From JAJTHB01 sp033763775 (lineage in GTDB: Bacteria; Pseudomonadota; Alphaproteobacteria; Rickettsiales; SXRF01): a stretch of DNA of 64,000 nt. The DNA lies in contig JANRJW010000014.1 of assembly GCA_033763775.1 (NCBI GenBank), positions 62,001-126,000 of the forward strand, given 5' to 3'. Positions 50,467-56,899 of the stretch are shown here, one piece after another (within the stretch, counting starts at the first letter, position 1; every line of letters starts with the position of its first letter). The position numbers and the translations under genes were made by a program. The notes below the pieces were generated by a model, which had not been told where the DNA came from, searched no databases, and saw nothing but the letters and a program-made list of their open reading frames with translations.

Positions 50467-51897
50467 TTACGCCGCTTCTGCCGCCATTTTCTTGGCTTTC
50501 GCCACCGCTTCTTCGATCGAGCCAACCATGTAGAAAGCGGCTTCCGGCAGGTCGTCATATTCGCCAGCGCAGATGGCTTTGAAGCCCTTGATGGTATCGG
50601 CCAGCGCGACCAGCTTGCCCGGCGAGCCGGTGAACACTTCCGCCACGTGGAACGGCTGCGACAGGAAGCGCTGGATTTTGCGTGCACGCGCTACCACCAG
50701 CTTGTCTTCTTCCGAGAGCTCGTCCATGCCGAGAATCGCGATGATGTCCTGCAGCGATTTGTAGGTCTGGAGCACGCGCTGCACTTCACGCGCTACGGTG
50801 TAGTGTTCTTCGCCGATGATGGCGGGATCAAGCACGCGCGAGGTCGAATCAAGCGGATCCACCGCTGGATAAATACCAAGCTCGGCGATCTGGCGCGAAA
50901 GTACCGTGGTTGCGTCCAAGTGAGCGAACGAGGTGGCAGGGGCGGGGTCGGTCAAGTCGTCGGCGGGAACGTAAATCGCCTGCACCGAAGTGATCGAACC
51001 TTTTTTGGTCGAAGTAATGCGCTCCTGCATCGCCCCCATGTCGGTCGCGAGCGTCGGCTGGTAACCCACGGCCGAAGGAATACGGCCAAGCAGCGCCGAC
51101 ATTTCAGAGCCAGCCTGCGTGAAGCGGAAAATGTTGTCGACGAAGAAGAGTACGTCCTGACCTTCCTGATCACGGAAATATTCAGCCTGGGTCAGCCCCG
51201 TCAGCGCCACACGCGCACGCGCTCCTGGAGGCTCGTTCATCTGGCCATACACCAGCGCCACTTTCGATTTCGACGGGTCTTCAAGGTTGATGACTTTTGA
51301 TTCCATCATCTCGTGGTACAGGTCGTTACCTTCACGGGTACGCTCACCCACACCGGCAAACACCGAGAAACCACCATGCGCTTTCGCAATGTTGTTGATG
51401 AGCTCCATGATGAGAACGGTTTTGCCCACACCTGCGCCGCCGAAGAGACCAATCTTACCACCTTTTGCATAAGGCGCGAGAAGATCCACGACCTTGATGC
51501 CGGTAACCAGAATTTCGGTTTTGGTCGATTGCTCGGTGAATTCCGGAGCAGGCGCATGGATCGGCGCTACTTTTTTGTTGCCAATGGCGCCGCGCTCGTC
51601 AATCGGCTCGCCGATCACGTTCATGATGCGACCCAGCGTCTCACGCCCGACAGGCACCGAAATCGGCGCGCCGGTATCCGTGACGCTTGCGCCGCGCACA
51701 AGACCGTCCGTGGCATCCATCGCAATGGTGCGCACTTCGGATTCGCCGAGATGCTGCGCCACTTCGAGCACGAGGCGTTTACCGTCGTTCGTGGTTTCAA
51801 GCGCGCTTAAGATTGCGGGCAGTTTGCCCTGCTCGAATTTTACGTCCACCACCGCACCGATAACCTGAGTGATGATGCCTTGATTCTGCGTTGCCAT
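50467..51897 (-). CDS. atpD: ATP synthase F1 beta subunit
   Basis: Catalytic subunit of 476 residues. Walker A GGAGVGKTVLIMELINN, catalytic region GVGERTREGNDLYHEM, Walker B VLFFVDNIFRFTQAGSEMSA, and the DELSEED-like DELSEEDKLVVARARK. Conserved throughout. AAGGAG precedes the ATG. It follows atpG by 18 bases. Confidence 0.99.
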   Translation of the reverse strand: MATQNQGIITQVIGAVVDVKFEQGKLPAILSALETTNDGKRLVLEVAQHLGESEVRTIAMDATDGLVRGASVTDTGAPISVPVGRETLGRIMNVIGEPIDERGAIGNKKVAPIHAPAPEFTEQSTKTEILVTGIKVVDLLAPYAKGGKIGLFGGAGVGKTVLIMELINNIAKAHGGFSVFAGVGERTREGNDLYHEMMESKVINLEDPSKSKVALVYGQMNEPPGARARVALTGLTQAEYFRDQEGQDVLFFVDNIFRFTQAGSEMSALLGRIPSAVGYQPTLATDMGAMQERITSTKKGSITSVQAIYVPADDLTDPAPATSFAHLDATTVLSRQIAELGIYPAVDPLDSTSRVLDPAIIGEEHYTVAREVQRVLQTYKSLQDIIAILGMDELSEEDKLVVARARKIQRFLSQPFHVAEVFTGSPGKLVALADTIKGFKAICAGEYDDLPEAAFYMVGSIEEAVAKAKKMAAEAA

Positions 51898-51915
51898 GTT
51901 CGTTCTCCTTTATTC

Positions 51916-52827
51916 CTAAACGGCTTCTGCGCCGCTGATAATTTCGATGAGTTCTTTGGTAATCGCCGCCTGACGGGTGCGGTTGTATTTGAGGTTGAGT
52001 TTTTTGATCATATCGCCGGCGTTGCGCGTGGCATTATCCATCGCGGTCATGCGCGCGCCCTGCTCGGAGGCAGCATTTTCCAGAAGCGCACGATACACCT
52101 GCACGCTTAAGTTTTTCGGCAGCAGCTCGGCGAGGATGTCCTCCTCAGAGGGTTCGTAGTCGTAAGAAGTGGCGAGTGATGAGTGGTGAGTGGTGAGTGT
52201 GTCGTTGGAAGGTTTCTCGCCACTCGCTACTCGCCACTCGCTACTCAAAGGAATAAGCTGCTGCCATGTCACTTCCTGCGCGATGGCGGATTTGAATTTG
52301 TTGTAGACGATGTGACACACATCAAACTCGCCGGCCGCAAACCACTCGCGAATCAGCAGCGCCACCGGCTCTGCATCCGCAAACGTCACTTTCTTTTTCG
52401 GCAGGTCGAAATCGCCCGCGAAATAAGGCTGAAATTCAAGGCGCATCATGTCGCGCCCTTTGCGACCCACATAAAGCAGCTTCACCTGCTTACCCTGCGC
52501 GACCAGCTCACGCGCCTTGCGACGCGCACTGCGCACAATCGAGCTATTGAACGCACCGCAAAGGCCGCGATCACCCGTTGCCACCACAAGGAGAATTTTA
52601 TCCTGCTTACCCGTTCCAACTAAAAACGGATTGGTGGAGGTGTCGCGCTGGGACGCAGCGAGGCTCGCAATCATGTGCTCCATGGCTTCCGCGTAGGGAC
52701 GCGCATTTTCTGCCGCCTCTTTCGCACGGCGAAGTTTCGCCGCTGCCACCATCTTCATCGCTTTGGTGATCTTCTGCGTCGATTTGACCGACTTGATACG
52801 GACTTTAAGGTCTTTGAGGCTAGGCAT
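51916..52827 (-). CDS. atpG: ATP synthase F1 gamma subunit with repeat-derived insert
   Basis: Rotor shaft subunit of 303 residues. N-terminal LKDLKVRIKSVKSTQKITKA and C-terminal MTAMDNATRNAGDMIKKLNL are the conserved coiled ends that enter the alpha3-beta3 barrel. Residues about 192-219 (SSEWRVASGEKPSNDTLTTH and on) are coded by a mirrored repeat in the globular part. The ATG overlaps the stop of a DUF2283 gene that is foreign to this operon. Confidence 0.96.
   Translation of the reverse strand: MPSLKDLKVRIKSVKSTQKITKAMKMVAAAKLRRAKEAAENARPYAEAMEHMIASLAASQRDTSTNPFLVGTGKQDKILLVVATGDRGLCGAFNSSIVRSARRKARELVAQGKQVKLLYVGRKGRDMMRLEFQPYFAGDFDLPKKKVTFADAEPVALLIREWFAAGEFDVCHIVYNKFKSAIAQEVTWQQLIPLSSEWRVASGEKPSNDTLTTHHSSLATSYDYEPSEEDILAELLPKNLSVQVYRALLENAASEQGARMTAMDNATRNAGDMIKKLNLKYNRTRQAAITKELIEIISGAEAV
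52171..52252. repeat. Mirrored GAGTGGTGAGTGG / CCACTCGCTACTCG hairpin in atpG
   Basis: Left arm GTGGCGAGTGATGAGTGGTG with AGTGGTGAGTG; right arm CGCCACTCGCTACTCGCCAC with TCGCTACTC. In frame, about 27 codons. The same family lies in priA at 58430-58507. Confidence 0.88.
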
Positions 52828-53051
52828 CAGAGTCTCAGTTCTTGGAGTTTGTGATTGCTCTGGTTTTCATAGGTAATTGAATCTCCCAACTGTTGCTTGG
52901 CATTGAGTAAATCAACGCCATAAACATCACCCTGGCCAGACATTTCAATAACCGCATCCTTGCAAATTTTTATCTTCTTTGTGTCATTATTTGGCGCGGC
53001 TTTGAATCGTATGTAGCCAAAATTCTTATCCATATCGTACATGATTTTCAT
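52827..53051 (-). CDS. DUF2283 small protein inside the ATP synthase operon
   Basis: Protein of 74 residues, MKIMYDMDKNFGYIRFK with CKDAVIEM and VYGVDLLNA, matching the DUF2283 pattern (MKIxYD-like start, YIRF strand). DUF2283 proteins are commonly found beside DUF4258-type toxins and are thought to be antitoxins. Here it overlaps the preceding gene by four bases and the atpG ATG by one base, so it is translated as part of the atp mRNA. Its base composition looks more AT-rich than atpA and atpG. Confidence 0.8.
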   Translation of the reverse strand: MKIMYDMDKNFGYIRFKAAPNNDTKKIKICKDAVIEMSGQGDVYGVDLLNAKQQLGDSITYENQSNHKLQELRL

Positions 53052-53602
53052 TTGCGTCCCCTTTCAGGAATCGTCACGCGCTCATTCTCAGGAACGCCAA
53101 GCTCTTCTAGAAGCTTGTTTAGACCACCGACTAAATCTTCGAGTGTTTTAGCGGCGATAAATTTGCTGTAATTTTCAGTTGTTGATGCACCGCGCGCTTC
53201 CATCTGCGCTTTTTTATCATCTTCTTCAACCGGCGTGAATGCCTCATCAAACTTGAAAGTCTTATGTTTAATTTCTGAGAGTCTTTTTTTCAGCTGAAGA
53301 TTGATATTATGCAGCATCTCGTCTGCGTTATTATCAATCGCATCGGCATGCTCGCGTGCCTCCTTTTCAGTCTTAAAAAGTGATTTGAAATGCTCTCTTG
53401 CTTGATCAAGCGATAACCCAATATCAAATTCCAGCGCAGGGCCGTCAGCAGAGTCGGTGAATTTTGTTTGGACCAGTTTATCCGTATCGAGATAAATGCC
53501 CGGCAACTCGCCAAGAGCCTTAAACGCGCGCGCGAGTCCCTGATGAAGCCGGCGATGCGTTTCATCAGTAATATCGGCTAGGTATTTTAATTCTTCGCTC
53601 AT
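53048..53602 (-). CDS. Hypothetical protein inside the ATP synthase operon
   Basis: Unrecognised protein of 184 residues between atpA and the DUF2283 gene. It is acidic and lysine-rich, mostly helical (EHFKSLFKTEKEAREHADAI, NADEMLHNINLQLKKRLSEI) with the C-terminal segment LEDLVGGLNKLLEELGVPEN. No signal peptide or membrane segment. ATG 53602 is five bases after the atpA stop. It overlaps the DUF2283 gene by four bases. It may form a two-gene cassette with that gene (possibly toxin plus antitoxin), which is inference. Base composition is AT-rich relative to the neighbours. Confidence 0.7.
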   Translation of the reverse strand: MSEELKYLADITDETHRRLHQGLARAFKALGELPGIYLDTDKLVQTKFTDSADGPALEFDIGLSLDQAREHFKSLFKTEKEAREHADAIDNNADEMLHNINLQLKKRLSEIKHKTFKFDEAFTPVEEDDKKAQMEARGASTTENYSKFIAAKTLEDLVGGLNKLLEELGVPENERVTIPERGRK

Positions 53603-53606
53603 GCTA

Positions 53607-55136
53607 TCAGGCAAACCTTTTCGCAATCTGCATGATGACTGTTTTCAGACGATCTTCGATGGCATCATCCAGCTTCTGACTTTTTTCAATGTCGCTGATG
53701 ATGTCTTTGCTCGCACCGCGCAGCTCAGCCAGCAGCGCCTGCTCGAACTTGCCCACTTCTTTGGTTGGGATGCCATCCAGATAGCCTTTCACACCGGCAT
53801 AAATCACGCAGACCTGCTCAGGCGTGGAAAGCGGCGAGTATTGCGGCTGTTTGAGCAGCTCGGTGAGGCGCTGGCCGCGCGCGAGCAGCTTCTGCGTTGC
53901 GGCGTCAAGGTCGGAGCCGAACTGGGCGAAGGCTTCCATCTCGCGGTACTGCGCGAGCTCAAGCTTGATCGAACCTGCCACCTGCTTCATCGCCTTAATC
54001 TGCGCGGCAGAACCCACGCGCGATACCGACAGACCCACGTTCACCGCCGGACGCACGCCTTTGTAGAACAGGTCGGTCTCAAGGAAGATCTGGCCGTCGG
54101 TGATCGAGATCACGTTGGTGGGAATATAGGCCGAAACGTCACCCGCCTGGGTTTCAATCACCGGCAGGGCGGTGAGGCTGCCCGCCTTCATATCATCCGA
54201 CATTTTGGCGGCGCGCTCAAGCAGGCGCGAGTGAATGTAGAACACGTCGCCCGGGTAAGCTTCGCGTCCCGGCGGACGGCGCAGCAGCAGCGACATCTGG
54301 CGATACGCCACCGCTTGCTTGGAAAGATCATCATAAATGATCAGCGCATGCATGCCGTTATCGCGGAAATATTCACCCATCGCACAGCCCGTGTAAGGCG
54401 CGAGGAATTGCAGCGGCGCTGGCTCAGAGGCGGTCGCAGCCACCACGATCGAGTACTGCATCGCGCCTTGCTCTTCGAGCTTTTTCACCACCTGCGCTAC
54501 CGTCGAGCGCTTCTGGCCGATACAGACATAAATACAATAGAGTTTCTTGCTTTCGTCGGAGCCAGCGTTGGCCGCTTTCTGGTTAAGGATCGTATCAATC
54601 GCAATCGCGGTTTTGCCGGTCTGGCGATCGCCGATGATGAGCTCCCTCTGGCCACGGCCAATCGGAATCAGCGAATCAATCGCCTTGATACCAGTCGACA
54701 TCGGCTCATGCACCGATTTACGCGCGATAATGCCCGGCGCTTTCACTTCCACACGCGCACGGGTGACATCTTTCAGGGGGCCTTTGCCATCAATCGGATT
54801 ACCGAGCGCATCCACCACGCGGCCAAGCAGACCCTTGCCCACCGGGCAGTCCACAATCGCGCCGGTACGCTTCACCGTGTCGCCTTCTTTTACCTGACGA
54901 TCATCACCGAAAATCACCACGCCGACATTGTCAGACGCAAGGTTCAGCGCCATACCTTTCAGACCACCCGCAAACTCCACCATCTCGCCGGCCTGCACAT
55001 TTTCAAGGCCGTAGATGGTGGCGATACCGTCACCCACCGAGACCACCTGGCCGGTTTCCGACAGCTCTGCCTGCGGGCTGAATGATAAAATCTGCGCCTT
55101 GAGGATGTTTGAAATTTCCGATGCCTTGATATCCAT
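53607..55136 (-). CDS. atpA: ATP synthase F1 alpha subunit
   Basis: Non-catalytic nucleotide-binding subunit of 509 residues. Walker A GDRQTGKTAIAIDTILNQKA, the alpha signature SVAQV-like region (STVAQVVKKLEEQGAMQYSI) and the arginine-finger segment PAVNVGLSVSRVGSAAQIKA. It is separated from atpH upstream by a hairpin repeat. Downstream the usual atpG is displaced by two extra genes. Confidence 0.99.
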   Translation of the reverse strand: MDIKASEISNILKAQILSFSPQAELSETGQVVSVGDGIATIYGLENVQAGEMVEFAGGLKGMALNLASDNVGVVIFGDDRQVKEGDTVKRTGAIVDCPVGKGLLGRVVDALGNPIDGKGPLKDVTRARVEVKAPGIIARKSVHEPMSTGIKAIDSLIPIGRGQRELIIGDRQTGKTAIAIDTILNQKAANAGSDESKKLYCIYVCIGQKRSTVAQVVKKLEEQGAMQYSIVVAATASEPAPLQFLAPYTGCAMGEYFRDNGMHALIIYDDLSKQAVAYRQMSLLLRRPPGREAYPGDVFYIHSRLLERAAKMSDDMKAGSLTALPVIETQAGDVSAYIPTNVISITDGQIFLETDLFYKGVRPAVNVGLSVSRVGSAAQIKAMKQVAGSIKLELAQYREMEAFAQFGSDLDAATQKLLARGQRLTELLKQPQYSPLSTPEQVCVIYAGVKGYLDGIPTKEVGKFEQALLAELRGASKDIISDIEKSQKLDDAIEDRLKTVIMQIAKRFA

Positions 55137-55178
55137 GTGTTTACCGCTCCTTATGGCTACTTAATTTCTCGTGTTATG

Positions 55179-55258
55179 TTGCGTAGGTTTCGTATGTTGC
55201 GCAGGTTGCGAATGATTTAAACCTACGAAACATTCGAAACATGCGAAACCTACGCAAC
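55179..55258. repeat. Mirrored GTAGGTTTCGTATGTTGCG hairpin between atpH and atpA
   Basis: TTGCGTAGGTTTCGTATGTT with GCGCAGGTTGCGAATG against ACCTACGAAACATTCGAAAC with ATGCGAAACCTACGCAAC. The atpH stop codon TAG (55250-55252) and last codons lie inside the right arm. Confidence 0.88.
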
Positions 55259-55804
55259 CCTCTTCAATTCCTGTTCCAGCCTTGCCAGCTTGCCTGCGAT
55301 CGATCCATCGAACTGCTGGCTGCCGATTCTAACCACCATGCCGCCAAGCAGGCTGCTATCCACGCTGGCTGATAAATTGATTTTTTTACCCACCATCTTG
55401 CCCAGCGACTCGCCAATTTTAGCAAGCTCCGCCGGCGGCAGGATCTGGGCGCTGATGACCTCAGCCGCCACTTCCCCGCGCGACGCCGCCACGCGCGATG
55501 CAAACTGACGGGCGATTTCCGGCAGCGCGCCAAGGCGGCGGCCATGTGCCAGCACACGCACCAGTTTCTGGGTGATCTCATGCGCGCCAATCTTGGAAAG
55601 TGCCGCCTGCAGCGCGCGCTCGGCTTGCTCACGCGTCATCAGCGGACTGACGAGAAGACGCGATAGCTCGGCATCTTCTTCCACCGCCCGCATGAGTCGG
55701 CCAAGGTCTTTTTCAACCGCCGCCAGCACGCCAGCAGCATCCGCCACCCCGAACAACGCGGTCACATAACGCTCGGCAAGCCTTAGAAATCCTGAGTTTT
55801 TCAT
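55250..55804 (-). CDS. atpH: ATP synthase F1 delta subunit
   Basis: Peripheral-stalk subunit of 184 residues. N-terminal helical domain RLAERYVTALFGVADAAGVL; C-terminal domain LLGGMVVRIGSQQFDGSIAG followed by KLARLEQELKRVA, the family ending. It is the first gene of the F1 operon. The final residues are encoded in a repeat arm, so the C-terminus could differ from the ancestral one by a few residues. Confidence 0.96.
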   Translation of the reverse strand: MKNSGFLRLAERYVTALFGVADAAGVLAAVEKDLGRLMRAVEEDAELSRLLVSPLMTREQAERALQAALSKIGAHEITQKLVRVLAHGRRLGALPEIARQFASRVAASRGEVAAEVISAQILPPAELAKIGESLGKMVGKKINLSASVDSSLLGGMVVRIGSQQFDGSIAGKLARLEQELKRVA

Positions 55805-55852
55805 CGAAAAATGCGTGCTAAAATGGTTTTGGGTGCCGCAAATTAGGAAACT

Positions 55853-55861
55853 TTATCCACA
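55853..55861 (+). promoter_or_regulatory. DnaA-box-like sequence upstream of atpH
   Basis: TTATCCACA, exact consensus, in the 85-bp gap between the pilin-like gene and atpH. It may be a DnaA-regulated promoter element or chance. Confidence 0.3.
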
Positions 55862-55889
55862 GATGCAACAGGAAAGTGGCAGGCGCGAA

Positions 55890-56831
55890 CTAGAATGGCG
55901 CCTTGACCATCATCGTGCAGGCAGAATAGACATGAACTGAGTCCGGATCATAGCCTTGCGTATTTTGCACATTATAACGCGCGGGGATTTCATCCGTAAG
56001 GCAATAGCGCGAATTAGGTCCGGGTGAGCCAAAATAATCTGGTATATTGCTAGAAAAATACGGCATATACCAGCTCAAGACCTCCCAGTTATTATACGAG
56101 GCGGCGCGCGCAATGCCGCTGAGCGGCATACCATCATCGATTTTGCTGTCAAACGCATAGGCCTGCGGCGCGGTAAGCACCGTTATAACCCCGCTATCCG
56201 GTATGTCGGCAGAAAGCAGATAATAATGCCCGACATCGGGTAAATACCCAACCCCGCCTATCTCCAGGTCATTCACATCATAATAGCTGAGGCTCCACAT
56301 GGCAGGAGAGCCGTTAAACGATCCGCCATAGACCGATGGAAAATAAACCCTGCCTTGATTAGGCGTGCTAGAATGGTAAACTTTTAACCCCTGAATCAGC
56401 CCGGCCTCCTGCATCCACCACAATGCGTGCTGCACCTCATGGGCGCCAACCGCACCGCCTGGCAGCGCTGTATTAAAGGCTGTGTGATTATGAATGATAC
56501 TATTACCGTCGCCATCATATGCGCCGCCAGCCGTGATGGCTGTGCCGGCAGGCGAAAACTGCGTGAAACCATAGCGGGCGGCATTGGCACAATCACCGGG
56601 CAGGCAGCGATATTTGGACTGAAATGCATGCACCGCGCTATTGAGCTCTTCAATTTCACCCACGGCCTTGCGAGTGACCCCCGCCTCCATGAGCGCATTG
56701 CCAGCCACCACACCACCCAACAACAACCCAATGACCAGCAACACAATCGACACTTCAACCAGCGTGAAACCACGCTTGGCGCTAGCGAGCGCCGTTCTGG
56801 CAGGTGTTGATGTGGTTCTGGTGGGTAGCAT
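55890..56831 (-). CDS. Type IV pilin-like / pseudopilin protein
   Basis: Protein of 313 residues with the prepilin motif KRGFTLVEVSIVLLVIGLLL: cleavage after Gly, Glu at +5 and the hydrophobic helix. A leader of 21 residues is basic (MLPTRTTSTPARTALASAKR). The globular part has a DxDG-like GGAYDGDGNSI and paired cysteines (YRCLPGDCANA, YSACTMMVKAPF). No pilus assembly genes lie in the window, so it is an orphan pilin or minor pseudopilin. ATG 56831 is preferred to in-frame codons upstream. Confidence 0.85.
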   Translation of the reverse strand: MLPTRTTSTPARTALASAKRGFTLVEVSIVLLVIGLLLGGVVAGNALMEAGVTRKAVGEIEELNSAVHAFQSKYRCLPGDCANAARYGFTQFSPAGTAITAGGAYDGDGNSIIHNHTAFNTALPGGAVGAHEVQHALWWMQEAGLIQGLKVYHSSTPNQGRVYFPSVYGGSFNGSPAMWSLSYYDVNDLEIGGVGYLPDVGHYYLLSADIPDSGVITVLTAPQAYAFDSKIDDGMPLSGIARAASYNNWEVLSWYMPYFSSNIPDYFGSPGPNSRYCLTDEIPARYNVQNTQGYDPDSVHVYSACTMMVKAPF

Positions 56832-56899
56832 GCAATAAAGGTTCAGGCGTGTTGCTTTTTCTATATAACGAGAAAAAGAATAAATGATTAACAAGCCGC

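Noticed and set aside
53601..55085. 494-codon open frame on the plus strand opposite atpA
   Set aside because: It is the mirror of the highly conserved atpA gene. The His/Arg-rich composition has no domain and atpA codon structure explains the openness.
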